DNA of 64,000 nt from NCBI GenBank assembly GCA_937874185.1, contig CALNAK010000013.1:62001-126000 (forward strand), read 5' to 3'. The translations under genes were made by a program, and so were the position numbers. Positions 33,471-42,270 of this stretch are shown piece by piece; within the stretch, counting starts at the first letter, position 1, and each line of letters begins with the position of its first letter. This stretch comes from an uncultured Lactobacillus sp. Lineage in GTDB: Bacteria; Bacillota; Bacilli; Lactobacillales; Lactobacillaceae. The notes beneath the pieces were generated by a model. It ran no database searches. It saw nothing but the letters and a program-made list of their open reading frames with translations, and had not been told where the DNA came from.

Positions 33471-34193
33471 ATGTACGCATTGGTTATGGGAAGCTCCGGT
33501 GATATTGGAACTAGCAGTGCGAAGAAGCTAGCCGAAAAGGGCTGGTCTTTATATTTACACTACAATCGAAATTTTGAACGAATCGAGAAGTTACGCACGC
33601 AACTTGTGGAAAAGTATCCGAAACAAGACTTCATTCCAATCAAATTTGATATGGAACATGATGCAGTCGAAGATTTGACTAAGCAAATTTTCTCATTGGA
33701 TGCAGTTGTCTTTGCTCAGGGAAATACTTATTATAAATTGCTAGTAGATATTTCAGAGGAAGAAATTGATTCTTTATGGAATATTCATGTCAAATTGCCA
33801 ATTTTAATTCTGAAGCAATTGCAGGATAAATTAGCAAATACACATCATGGTCGTGTTGTCTTCATTGGATCAATCTATGGAAAAATTGGTTCTGCCATGG
33901 AAGTGGTTTATAGTACTGTCAAAGGAGCAATGTCGTCATTTGCGGATGCATACGCTAAAGAGGTTGCATCTTTAGGAATGTCCGTAAATGTTGTGGCTCC
34001 AGGTGCTGTGAACACGAAAATGAATACTCAAGAATTTAGTAGTGAAGATCTTGAAAGTGTCAAAGACGAGATTCCGGCTGATCGGCTGGCAAATCCCGAT
34101 GAGATAGCTGATTTAGTCAGTTATATTGTAAATATGGAATCAAATTATCTGACAGGACAAACAATTTATTTTGCTGGCGGTTGGTTACTATAA
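33471..34193 (+). CDS. ymfI: Short-chain dehydrogenase, EF-P 5-aminopentanone reductase-like (YmfI)
   Basis: This 240-residue SDR has the NAD(P)-binding motif GSSGDIGTSSA at the N-terminus, the catalytic serine in FIGSIYG and the YSTVKGA Tyr-x-x-x-Lys pair. In B. subtilis YmfI reduces the 5-aminopentanone group on lysine 32 of elongation factor P to 5-aminopentanol, and its position after ymfF and ymfH suggests the same role here. FabG-like ketoacyl reductases look similar, so the reaction is inferred from gene order. Confidence 0.85.
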   Translation: MYALVMGSSGDIGTSSAKKLAEKGWSLYLHYNRNFERIEKLRTQLVEKYPKQDFIPIKFDMEHDAVEDLTKQIFSLDAVVFAQGNTYYKLLVDISEEEIDSLWNIHVKLPILILKQLQDKLANTHHGRVVFIGSIYGKIGSAMEVVYSTVKGAMSSFADAYAKEVASLGMSVNVVAPGAVNTKMNTQEFSSEDLESVKDEIPADRLANPDEIADLVSYIVNMESNYLTGQTIYFAGGWLL

Positions 34194-34258
34194 GGTCGTT
34201 GGTAGTTGGATAATAATATATGTTATACTTAGAAAAATTAGTTAATCGGTGGTAAATA

Positions 34259-35110
34259 ATGGACGAAATTGGCCAAAAGTTAAGAAATGCACGTATTAAA
34301 AAGGGTTACACAATTGATGATTTACAACAAATCACAAAAATACAAAAAAGATATTTAATTGCAATCGAAGAAGGTCAATTTGATCATCTTCCAGGTGATT
34401 TCTATGTCAGAGCGTTCATCAAGCAATATTCCGATGCAGTTGGAATTGCTAGTGATGACTTATTGGAAGAATATAAGGCCGAAATTCCTAATTCCCAACC
34501 AACTCAAGAAGTGGCTCCGGAGGAAACAAAGACACGTTCAATTAAAGAAGAATCTAATTCTTTCTTTTCTAATTTAGGTAACTTTATTCCTCAAATTATT
34601 GTGGGTATCGTTATAATTGTGATCATTGCTGTTATCGCTTTCGGTATGGTTCATCGTAATCAGAACGCTTCCAGCGTTACAATACCAAAAGATAATACAA
34701 CCCAAACAACCAAGAAAACTACGAAGACTACCAAGAAAACTACTGCTAAGAAGACAGCTAAAAAAGCTGCCGCAAAGAAAGATACAAATGCAGTTAGTGT
34801 TAAAGAGTCTGATACACAAGGAACATATACAGTTAAGAATGTTCCAACTGATGGTTTAAAGGTTGATGTTACTGGTAAAGATGGTCAAGCATGGATTCAA
34901 TTCAATGAAGGTACTAACACAACTTGGCAACAAGCTTTGAGTGCCAATGAGAAGAAAGAAACAACTGTTCCAGCTGATACAGCAACATTTACTATTCAAA
35001 CAGGTAATATCAATAACACTGAAATTACTATTGACGGTAAAGCACTTGATTTAGGTACATCAGATAGCAGCTCAATTGTAAGAACACTTACATTTAATAT
35101 TGAAAAATAA
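34259..35110 (+). CDS. RodZ-like membrane-anchored HTH protein (YmfM type)
   Basis: This 283-residue protein has a RodZ-type helix-turn-helix domain (residues 1-70: GQKLRNARIKKGYTIDDLQQ and GDFYVRAFIKQYSDAVG), one membrane helix around residues 108-132, a threonine/lysine-rich linker (about 140-185) and a C-terminal DUF4115 beta domain outside the cell. RodZ proteins couple cytoskeletal filaments and the cell-wall machinery; the HTH binds MreB rather than DNA in known cases. The linker holds a run of KTTKKTT-type repeats giving a strongly positive charge that could touch teichoic acids. ATG at 34259 follows GGTGG. Confidence 0.9.
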   Translation: MDEIGQKLRNARIKKGYTIDDLQQITKIQKRYLIAIEEGQFDHLPGDFYVRAFIKQYSDAVGIASDDLLEEYKAEIPNSQPTQEVAPEETKTRSIKEESNSFFSNLGNFIPQIIVGIVIIVIIAVIAFGMVHRNQNASSVTIPKDNTTQTTKKTTKTTKKTTAKKTAKKAAAKKDTNAVSVKESDTQGTYTVKNVPTDGLKVDVTGKDGQAWIQFNEGTNTTWQQALSANEKKETTVPADTATFTIQTGNINNTEITIDGKALDLGTSDSSSIVRTLTFNIEK

Positions 35111-35111
35111 A

Positions 35112-35285
35112 TTAATGGGATTGAGACGTAATTATTTTCTTTCTCAAATGTGCAGCTTAAACGCGGATCAAAACACAACTTTTTCCGCTTAATAGCAAAA
35201 TACCTCCAATTCATAGTGCGAATTGGGGGTATTTTACATTAATGCTCGAAAGCTGAACGTGTTATGTCCCGCTCTCATTATTTTG
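35112..35285. repeat. Dispersed palindromic intergenic element, copy B
   Basis: From 35157 this segment is collinear with copy A near 22.2 kb: AAACGCG, then CAAAACACAA, a T-run, the hairpin CCTCCAATTC/GAATTGGGGG and finally TGCTCG-AAGCT-AACGT followed by a CTCTC end. It lacks the long left arm and loop of the palindrome in copy A. The left 45 bp (TTGAGACGTAATTA...) have no counterpart there. It fills the rodZ-pgsA gap and encodes no protein; the hairpin could terminate the upstream operon. Confidence 0.6.
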
Positions 35286-35319
35286 TAAAAACTTATTTAT
35301 TTTATTGGAGGATATTTCA

Positions 35320-35904
35320 ATGGTATGGAACTTACCAAACAAATTAACTATGTTACGAATTATTTTGATTCCTGTATTTATTATTTTATTGGCATTTAAT
35401 TGGCCTGGCTTAGGGGATATTTATGTTCTAGATAACTTGATCCCAATGAATCATGTTTTAGCAACAATTGTCTTTATCGTTGCTTCGTTAACTGATTTGG
35501 CTGACGGTAAGATTGCTCGTAAGTATCACTTGGTTTCTAACTTTGGTAAGTTTGCTGATACATTAGCTGACAAAATGTTAGTTATGACAGCTTTTATTTT
35601 CTTAGTTAGCTTCAACATGGCTCCAGCATGGGTAGTTGCGATTATTGTATGTCGTGAATTAGCTGTTACAGGATTAAGAACTTTAGTACTAGAATTCGGT
35701 GGCAAAGTTATGGCTGCTCAAATGCCTGGTAAAATCAAAACAACAACTCAAATGATTGCAATTATTTTCTTATTGATGAATAATATTTGGTTCTCCGCAA
35801 TTGGAATTCCAATCGGACAAATTTTCTTATACATCTGCTTAATTTTCACTATTTACTCAGGTGCTGATTACTTCTATCAAGCAAAAGATATTTTCAAAGA
35901 ATAA
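35320..35904 (+). CDS. pgsA: CDP-diacylglycerol-glycerol-3-phosphate 3-phosphatidyltransferase
   Basis: This 194-residue membrane enzyme has the CDP-alcohol phosphotransferase signature with all spaced residues present (DLADGKIARKYHLVSNFGKF followed by ADTLAD). It makes phosphatidylglycerol phosphate, the first committed step to phosphatidylglycerol and cardiolipin. Four to five helices are visible. The ATG at 35320 is 9 bp after GGAGG; an in-frame TTG at 35305 overlaps that site. It precedes cinA by 23 bp. Confidence 0.94.
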   Translation: MVWNLPNKLTMLRIILIPVFIILLAFNWPGLGDIYVLDNLIPMNHVLATIVFIVASLTDLADGKIARKYHLVSNFGKFADTLADKMLVMTAFIFLVSFNMAPAWVVAIIVCRELAVTGLRTLVLEFGGKVMAAQMPGKIKTTTQMIAIIFLLMNNIWFSAIGIPIGQIFLYICLIFTIYSGADYFYQAKDIFKE

Positions 35905-35927
35905 TACGTAATTTGAAAGAGAGAGCA

Positions 35928-36467
35928 ATGAATAGAGTAACTGAAATTTTTAAAAATATAGAACAAGCTGATTTTGAAAAGGGATTACCAGATGATTTAA
36001 GGGACTTTTCAACTGAGACTGTCAATCTACTGAAGAAAGACCAATTGAAGATCACAGCGGCTGAAAGTTTGACTGCAGGACTATTTCAGGCAACGATAGC
36101 TTCCGTTCCTGGAGCTTCAAATATTTTTGATGGTGGATTTGTTACTTATGCCGATGAAGTGAAGGTTAACTTATTAGGTATGGATCCCAAATTGATTGAG
36201 CAATATACAGTAGTCAGTGGTCCAGTTGCACAAGCAATGGCCGAATTGTCTTCAAAGAAAATGAAGTCTGATATCGGTGTTGGTTTTACCGGCGTTGCGG
36301 GTCCAGATCCCTTGGAGGGCAACCCTGTAGGGACTGTTTTCATTGGTGCGTATAACGCTAAAAATAACAAAGAGATCATCAAAGAATTTCATTATGACGG
36401 CTCAAGACAAGCTATTCGTATTAAAGCAGTTCTCTGTGGATTTGCTCTCGTTCAAGAAATTTTATAA
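35928..36467 (+). CDS. cinA: CinA C-terminal-domain protein (nicotinamide-nucleotide amidase-like)
   Basis: This 179-residue protein consists only of the C-terminal CinA/PncC domain: KITAAESLTAGLFQATIASVPGAS, the lysine and serine region of the amidase site, and GFTGVAGPDPLEGNPVGTVFI. Full CinA of about 415 residues also has an N-terminal MoCF-like domain, which is missing here; the ATG at 35928 with AAGAGAGAG upstream shows a genuinely short gene, not a truncation within a longer frame. The PncC activity deamidates NMN. It is the classical neighbour of recA and is associated with competence. Confidence 0.88.
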   Translation: MNRVTEIFKNIEQADFEKGLPDDLRDFSTETVNLLKKDQLKITAAESLTAGLFQATIASVPGASNIFDGGFVTYADEVKVNLLGMDPKLIEQYTVVSGPVAQAMAELSSKKMKSDIGVGFTGVAGPDPLEGNPVGTVFIGAYNAKNNKEIIKEFHYDGSRQAIRIKAVLCGFALVQEIL

Positions 36468-36492
36468 CGAACAAACATTTGTTCGCTTTTTT
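36468..36492 (+). terminator. Terminator between cinA and recA
   Basis: CGAACAAA-CA-TTTGTTCG forms a perfect 8-bp stem followed by CTTTTTT, right after the cinA stop. It resembles a long LexA-type palindrome, but its spacing is wrong for one. Confidence 0.75.
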
Positions 36493-36555
36493 CTTGCTTT
36501 TTTTATGAATTACTAATAATATACTTAGTGATGAAAGCATTAGGAGGAACGTAAT

Positions 36556-37716
36556 TTGGCTAAAGATGAACGTCAAAAGGCTCTGGATATGGCCTTAAAG
36601 AAGATTGAAAAAGATTTTGGTAAAGGTGCCATCATGAGAATGGGTGACGATGTGAATACTCAAATCTCAACAGTATCTACTGGATCCCTTGCCCTAGACA
36701 ATGCTTTGGGTGTTGGTGGATTTCCACGTGGTAGAATCGTTGAAATCTATGGACCTGAAAGTTCTGGTAAAACAACTGTTGCCTTACATGCCGTTGCTGA
36801 AGTACAAAAGCAAGGTGGAACTGCCGCTTATATTGATGCTGAAAATGCTATGGATCCCGAATATGCTAAGGCATTAGGGGTTAATATTGACGACTTACTA
36901 TTGTCACAACCAGATACTGGTGAACAAGGTCTAGAAATTGCTGACGCCTTGGTAAGTAGTGGTGCGGTTGATATTGTTGTTGTTGATTCCGTTGCTGCAT
37001 TAGTACCACGTGCCGAAATTGAGGGTGAAATGGGTGATGCTCACGTTGGTCTACAAGCTAGATTAATGTCTCAAGCCTTACGTAAATTGTCTGGTTCTAT
37101 CAACAAAACTAAGACCATTGCACTTTTCATTAATCAAATTCGTGAAAAAGTTGGTATTATGTTTGGTAATCCCGAAACAACACCTGGTGGTCGTGCATTG
37201 AAGTTCTATGCAACTATCAGACTTGAAATTCGTCGTGCTGAGCAAATTAAAGATGGTACAGATGTAATTGGTAACCGTACTAAGATCAAGGTTGTCAAGA
37301 ACAAGGTTGCGCCTCCATTTAAGGTTGCTCTAGTTGATATTATGTATGGACATGGTATTTCTCAAACTGGTGAATTAGTTGATATGGCCGTTGATAAGGA
37401 CATTATTGATAAGAGTGGTTCATGGTATTCATATGGTGACGAGCGAATTGGTCAAGGACGTGAGAACGCTAAGACTTATTTGGCTGATAATCCTGAAAAA
37501 ATGGATGAGATCAGAAAGCTTGTTCGTGATGCATATGGCATGGACGGAAAACCAAAAGAAGAAGAGTCTGAAGATAAAAAAGACGATTCTAAAGATAACA
37601 AGGATTCTTCAAAAGATTCAAAAGGCTCAAAGGATTCAAAAGATAAGAAAAATACGGAAAAAAACGATGGCAGCATTGATTTAATTCCCGATTCTGACAA
37701 AAAAGAGACTGAATAA
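36556..37716 (+). CDS. recA: RecA recombinase
   Basis: This 386-residue protein has Walker A GPESSGKTT, the VVDSVAALVP Walker B segment, and DNA-binding loops GEMGDAHVGLQARLMSQALR and NQIREKVGIMFGNPETTPGG. It forms filaments on single-stranded DNA for recombination, SOS induction and transformation. It starts with TTG at 36556, 9 bp after TAGGAGGA. The last 55 residues are an extreme K/D/S/E tail rich in KDS repeats, longer than in many RecA proteins. I see no GAAC-n4-GTTC LexA box in the 88 bp upstream. Confidence 0.97.
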   Translation: MAKDERQKALDMALKKIEKDFGKGAIMRMGDDVNTQISTVSTGSLALDNALGVGGFPRGRIVEIYGPESSGKTTVALHAVAEVQKQGGTAAYIDAENAMDPEYAKALGVNIDDLLLSQPDTGEQGLEIADALVSSGAVDIVVVDSVAALVPRAEIEGEMGDAHVGLQARLMSQALRKLSGSINKTKTIALFINQIREKVGIMFGNPETTPGGRALKFYATIRLEIRRAEQIKDGTDVIGNRTKIKVVKNKVAPPFKVALVDIMYGHGISQTGELVDMAVDKDIIDKSGSWYSYGDERIGQGRENAKTYLADNPEKMDEIRKLVRDAYGMDGKPKEEESEDKKDDSKDNKDSSKDSKGSKDSKDKKNTEKNDGSIDLIPDSDKKETE

Positions 37717-37728
37717 GTCTCTTTTTTT
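37699..37728 (+). terminator. Terminator overlapping the recA 3' end
   Basis: AAAAGAGACT and AGTCTCTTTT pair around GAATA; the recA stop codon lies within the loop, and a T-tract follows. Confidence 0.88.
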
Positions 37729-37845
37729 ATTTTTAATTGGTTGACAGGCTATATTTAATCTATAATATTAAGTTGTATGTAAATAATTTGAAACATATGA
37801 ATTTTACAAACAAATATTTTAAAAAGCAAATATGGAGGTGATAGC

Positions 37846-39411
37846 ATGTATCCTGCTATCATAACCTTCTCTTTCGCTCTAGTAACATTGATCGTGGGGA
37901 TTATTTTCGGATATGCTCTCTGTAAAGATTCTTACGAGAAAAAACTTTCACAAGCTAAGCAGACTGCTGGGGATATTGTTTCAGATGCAAAAAAGGCCGC
38001 AAAATCCTTGAAAAAGGAAACATTACTTGAGGCTAAGGATGAGATTCATCGTTATCGTGAGAAACAAGAGGATGAATTGAAAGAACGTCGTAAAGATATT
38101 CAAAAGCAAGAGAATAGAGCTCTCGAACGACAAGACATTTTGGATAAAAAAGACCAATCGCTTGAAAAACGTGAGGTAAATATCGAGAATAACGAGAACG
38201 ATATTACTGCAAGACAAAATAAACTTGGTGAAAAAGATAAACAATTGACTGAAACTCTTAATAATCAGCAAGCGGAGCTGGTAAGAGTAAGTAACTTAAC
38301 TCATGAACAAGCAAGAAAAATAATTCTTGATAAGTTAAATTCTGAATTGGTACATGAGCGTGCCACAATGATTAAAGAAAGTGACGAACAAGCTAAACAA
38401 CATGCTGAAAAGGATGCTAAGGCCTTGATTGTCGCAGCCATTCAACGTAGTGCAGCTGACACTGTTTCAGAATCAACTGTCACTACAGTAACTTTGCCTA
38501 ATGAGGACATGAAGGGAAGAATCATCGGTCGCGAGGGTAGAAATATCCGCACCATTGAATCACTTACTGGTGTTGACTTGATTATTGATGATACTCCTGA
38601 AGCTGTTTCATTAAGCGGTTATGATCCAGTGAGAAGAGAAATCGCTCGAATGGCTTTGGAAAAATTAATTGAAGACGGTCGTATTCATCCAGCACGTATT
38701 GAAGAGATGGTCGATAAGGCCAGAAAAGAAATGGATGATCATATACGTGAACTTGGTGAACAGACTATTTATAGTTTGGGAATCAGTTCAATTAATCCTG
38801 ATTTGATTAAGATCATTGGACGAATGCAATATCGTACAAGTTACGGTCAAAATGTTTTGAGTCACTCTATTGAGGTAGCGAAGTTATCCGCCGTAATGGC
38901 TGCCGAAATGGGTGAAGATGTTATGATGGCAAAACGAGCAGGTTTATTACACGATATAGGTAAAGCTATAGATCGTGAAGTTGACGGATCACACGTAGAA
39001 ATAGGTGTTGATATCGCAACTAAATATAAAGAACCAGAAGTAGTTATTAATACAATTGCTTCACATCATGGGGATGTTGAACCAACATCATTCATTGCAA
39101 CAATCGTTGCAACCGCTGATGCAATTTCTGCAGCACGTCCTGGTGCTAGATCAGAGTCGATGGAGAACTATATTCACCGTCTCGAAAAATTGGAAGAGAT
39201 TGCTAACAAGCATGAAGGTGTTGATCATTGTTATGCAATTCAAGCTGGTCACGAAATTCGAGTAATGGTTAAACCAGAAGAAATTTCTGACGACCAAGCT
39301 GCAATTTTGGCTCGTGAAATTAAGGGCGAAATTGAAGAGAATCTAGAATACCCTGGCCACATTAAGGTCACGGTCGTCCGTGAGATTAGAAAAGTAGAAC
39401 TAGCTAAATAA
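37846..39411 (+). CDS. rny: Ribonuclease Y
   Basis: This 521-residue enzyme has one N-terminal membrane helix, a long coiled coil (residues 30-200, rich in K, E and R), a KH domain (GRIIGREGRNIRTIESLTG) and an HD domain with HDIGKAID. It is a membrane-anchored endoribonuclease that starts decay of many mRNAs. The ATG at 37846 follows GGAGGTGAT. A weak stem with T-run follows the stop near 39416-39446. Confidence 0.96.
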   Translation: MYPAIITFSFALVTLIVGIIFGYALCKDSYEKKLSQAKQTAGDIVSDAKKAAKSLKKETLLEAKDEIHRYREKQEDELKERRKDIQKQENRALERQDILDKKDQSLEKREVNIENNENDITARQNKLGEKDKQLTETLNNQQAELVRVSNLTHEQARKIILDKLNSELVHERATMIKESDEQAKQHAEKDAKALIVAAIQRSAADTVSESTVTTVTLPNEDMKGRIIGREGRNIRTIESLTGVDLIIDDTPEAVSLSGYDPVRREIARMALEKLIEDGRIHPARIEEMVDKARKEMDDHIRELGEQTIYSLGISSINPDLIKIIGRMQYRTSYGQNVLSHSIEVAKLSAVMAAEMGEDVMMAKRAGLLHDIGKAIDREVDGSHVEIGVDIATKYKEPEVVINTIASHHGDVEPTSFIATIVATADAISAARPGARSESMENYIHRLEKLEEIANKHEGVDHCYAIQAGHEIRVMVKPEEISDDQAAILAREIKGEIEENLEYPGHIKVTVVREIRKVELAK

Positions 39412-39516
39412 TATTGAGGGGTGTATCTGAGGATATGCTCTTTTTTAATTTCTTTTTTGTTTATAGTCTAGGTATTGTATAATTGTTTTATTAATGGAAA
39501 GTGAGTTTTTCTAAAT

Positions 39517-40611
39517 ATGTCGGGTATGTTTAGTGTAATAGTAAAATTATTTTTAACGATGATATTGTCAGCCGCAATAACTCCTTTCGTAGTGAAATTA
39601 GCCTACATTTTAGGAGCCGTGGATAAACCTAATGCACGTCGTGTAAATATTAAGCCAATGCCTACCATGGGTGGGTTGGCCATTTTTATCGCGTTCAATT
39701 TTGCAACGTTTGTCTTATTGCGGGAACAATTTCCCACACATGAACTATTCAGTGTTTTCTTAGCTGAGTGTATTATTATTTTGACGGGGATTATCGATGA
39801 CATCAGAGAGTTGTCTCCAAAGGCTAAGTTGGCCGGTATTTTAGCAGCTGCTTTAGTTATTTACTTCTTAGCTGGAATTAGAATGAATGAAGTTACGTTG
39901 CCATTCTTTGGTTCGTTCGAACTAGGTTGGTGGAGCTTACCAATTACCATTATTTGGATAATTGCGATTACAAATGCGGTCAACTTGATTGATGGACTTG
40001 ATGGATTAGCAACAGGTGTCTCAATCATTGCTTTATTCACCATGGGAATCATGGCGTATTTCTTCTTAAATATGACAAATGTTTATGTTGCGATTTGGAT
40101 TTTTGCCATGGTAGCCGCCTTGGTTGGATTCTTGCCACATAATTTCCATCCAGCAAGTATCTTCTTAGGTGATACTGGATCATTGTTCATAGGATTCATG
40201 ATGGCCGTCTTTTCACTAAAGGGATTGAAGAATGTAACATTTGTTACTTTATTGATGCCAGTTGTGATTATGGGTGTGCCAATTACTGATACAGTTTATG
40301 CAATTTTAAGAAGATTATTGAATAAAAAGCCAATTATGCAAGCTGATAAGCATCATTTGCACCACAGATTGATGCAATTAGGTTTGTCACATCGTCAAAC
40401 TGTTTTAGTTATTTATGGTTTATCATTGGTCTTTGCCTTTATTTCAATGTTATATCCGCTATCAACTTTTTGGGGTAGCGTCTTATTAACGATTGGAGTT
40501 CTAATTGGTCTGGAATTATTCATTGAATCAATTGGATTATTGGGTGATGATCGACAGCCACTATTAAAAGCAATTCAAAGATTTATTAAACGATTAGAAA
40601 AGAAAAATTAA
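39517..40611 (+). CDS. tagO: Undecaprenyl-phosphate N-acetylglucosaminyl 1-phosphate transferase
   Basis: This 364-residue membrane enzyme of the MraY/WecA family has the expected motifs GIIDDIRELSPKAKL, NAVNLIDGLDGLATG and HHLHHRLMQLG with about ten helices. It transfers GlcNAc-1-phosphate to undecaprenyl phosphate, the first step of wall teichoic acid synthesis, and thus uses the carrier recycled by UppP. The ATG at 39517 lies 12 bp after AAGTGAG; a second ATG at 39526 is possible. It stands as a single gene. Confidence 0.93.
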   Translation: MSGMFSVIVKLFLTMILSAAITPFVVKLAYILGAVDKPNARRVNIKPMPTMGGLAIFIAFNFATFVLLREQFPTHELFSVFLAECIIILTGIIDDIRELSPKAKLAGILAAALVIYFLAGIRMNEVTLPFFGSFELGWWSLPITIIWIIAITNAVNLIDGLDGLATGVSIIALFTMGIMAYFFLNMTNVYVAIWIFAMVAALVGFLPHNFHPASIFLGDTGSLFIGFMMAVFSLKGLKNVTFVTLLMPVVIMGVPITDTVYAILRRLLNKKPIMQADKHHLHHRLMQLGLSHRQTVLVIYGLSLVFAFISMLYPLSTFWGSVLLTIGVLIGLELFIESIGLLGDDRQPLLKAIQRFIKRLEKKN

Positions 40612-40639
40612 CAGACGCCGTTATATGGCGCCTTTTTTT
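40612..40639 (+). terminator. Terminator after tagO
   Basis: GACGCC and GGCGCC pair around a short AT loop, followed by seven T. Confidence 0.8.
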
Positions 40640-40664
40640 GTCCCTAGAGTTAATTCTACGGTTG

Positions 40665-40681
40665 ATAGATAAACAATCTAT
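40665..40681. promoter_or_regulatory. Inverted repeat upstream of the XRE membrane regulator
   Basis: ATAGAT-aaaca-ATCTAT is a perfect 6-bp inverted repeat about 70 bp before the regulator start. A possible -35 TTGAGT follows at once (40681-40686) with TATATA about 18 bp on, so a protein bound here could autoregulate the gene. Confidence 0.4.
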
Positions 40682-40750
40682 TGAGTTCCACATTTGTCGG
40701 GTGGTATATATATAACAACAACTTTTAAATTGAATTTGAGGAGAAATAAA

Positions 40751-41557
40751 ATGGAATTAAGTGAGCAATTGAAGAAATATCGTAAACAACAAAATTTAAC
40801 TCAAAAGGAATTGGCCCAACGATTAAATGTTTCTGATAAAACAATTTCTAGTTGGGAAACCGGCCGGACTTATCCCGATATTTCACTGTTGATCAATCTT
40901 AGTTCCATTTTAGAGATTTCCTTAGATGAATTTTTAAAAGGAGATGTCATGACTGTGGAGAAAATTGACAAGGATTTGAAATTAAAGAGAGTTTATAAAA
41001 GATGGTTAATTGCTTTGGCAGCTATTTTTTTAATATTTGGTGGAGGATATGTTTTTTTATCTAAATATCAATATCAGAATGTGTGGGTTGACCGTTTCAA
41101 TCCGATATTGAAAACTCAAATAGGCTATGCGGCATTGCCAACTGAGAAGACTGCGATAGCATCTGATTATACAAAGGAATTAGTTGATTCTAAAACAAAG
41201 AAGTATGAAAAAATTTTAGGTTCACCATATAAGCACATGGTTGTGACTGATGATGCGTGGGGACATTCTTCGTATCAAACTTTTTATGGTGGGCTAGCAC
41301 CATACGATAAGCCTTATGCCATGGTCGAACATAAAGGGATGTATGTTTCCAGAATTAATTTTGTTGATTGGGAGACTATTCCAAAATCAATCCGTAATAA
41401 TATGTTTAAAGATTATTCAAATTATCGGGATATGTATAAGTTCTGGGTTGAAAGTGACAAAAAACTTCGCCATGATCCTAAAGCTAGAGCAGCTAATGAT
41501 GTAAAGATTTTTACTGTTCAAACTGGGAATTATGATTTAGAAAGCACTAAAAAATAA
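40751..41557 (+). CDS. XRE-family regulator with a membrane helix and extracytoplasmic domain
   Basis: This 268-residue protein has an N-terminal XRE helix-turn-helix (residues 5-60: LKKYRKQQNLTQKELAQRL, VSDKTISSWETGR), one membrane helix around residues 85-105 and a C-terminal domain of about 160 residues placed outside the cytoplasm. It therefore looks like a one-component membrane regulator that could sense an external signal directly. I do not recognise the outer domain. The ATG at 40751 follows GAGGAGA. The gene is flanked by terminators and has an inverted repeat upstream; it has no obvious partner gene. Confidence 0.8.
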   Translation: MELSEQLKKYRKQQNLTQKELAQRLNVSDKTISSWETGRTYPDISLLINLSSILEISLDEFLKGDVMTVEKIDKDLKLKRVYKRWLIALAAIFLIFGGGYVFLSKYQYQNVWVDRFNPILKTQIGYAALPTEKTAIASDYTKELVDSKTKKYEKILGSPYKHMVVTDDAWGHSSYQTFYGGLAPYDKPYAMVEHKGMYVSRINFVDWETIPKSIRNNMFKDYSNYRDMYKFWVESDKKLRHDPKARAANDVKIFTVQTGNYDLESTKK

Positions 41558-41606
41558 AATAGAGTTCCACAACTTGAGATACATAAAAGTTGTGGAACTC
41601 TATTTA
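41556..41606. terminator. Bidirectional terminator between the XRE regulator and yigZ
   Basis: AAATAGAGTTCCACAACTT and its complement form a 19-bp stem with a 10-nt loop between convergent genes. Confidence 0.92.
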
Positions 41607-42242
41607 ATTTGCTGCAATGGGAACTTGTTTATAAGTTTTTTCGGTTTCTTTAAGAATTATTTGGTTTTGGAACATATCACGAATATTTTGAACGGCTTGC
41701 TCGACAATATCTAAATCTAAGTAAATTTCACATTTGATATCAGCCGCAAATTGTTTATTCTCTAAAATAATGTTTTCGTTCTTAGCATAATTCTCAAATT
41801 TATCAAACATGTGGTAGGGAATAGATAATTCAAATCCTTGTTGGATTCTATTTTCGACTAAGCCGATTTCTTTAACAGCTTCAGCAGTTGTTGATGAGTA
41901 AGCCCTGATCAAGCCACCTGCGCCGAGTTTGATACCTCCAAAGTAACGTGTGACAACGACTGTGACATTTATGAGGTACTGTTGCTGCAGGACGTTAAGA
42001 ATTGGTGATCCGGCAGTTCCACTGGGTTCTCCATCATCAGACATGCGTTCTGTTTTAACGTTTTCCATGACAATAAAGGCTGTACAGTTGTGGGTTGCTC
42101 CAGATTCTTGTTCACGGATCTTCTTTATAAACGCGTTGGCTTCTGCTTCTGAGAAGGTTTGAGCGACGTGGGCAATAAAACGGGATTTCTTGATAACTTT
42201 TTCATGACTACCAGTTTCGGCAATCGTTTTATAATTTTCCAA
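41604..42242 (-). CDS. YigZ/IMPACT-family protein
   Basis: This 212-residue protein carries the family signature SDDGEPSGTAGSPIL (about residues 76-90), the HNCTAFIV segment and TRYFGGIKLGAGGLIRAYS, followed by a C-terminal ferredoxin-like domain. The family (YigZ, YvyE) is widespread and related to the eukaryotic translation regulator IMPACT, but its bacterial role is unclear. It is divergent from comFA across 28 bp; this arrangement is common in lactobacilli. Confidence 0.9.
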   Translation of the reverse strand: MENYKTIAETGSHEKVIKKSRFIAHVAQTFSEAEANAFIKKIREQESGATHNCTAFIVMENVKTERMSDDGEPSGTAGSPILNVLQQQYLINVTVVVTRYFGGIKLGAGGLIRAYSSTTAEAVKEIGLVENRIQQGFELSIPYHMFDKFENYAKNENIILENKQFAADIKCEIYLDLDIVEQAVQNIRDMFQNQIILKETEKTYKQVPIAAN

Positions 42243-42270
42243 AAAATTAACTCCTTACGTAATTTTAAAT

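Noticed and set aside
36468..36485. CGAAC...GTTCG palindrome as a LexA site for recA
   Set aside because: The half-sites are 8 bp apart instead of 4, and the palindrome is followed at once by a T-run, so it is a terminator.
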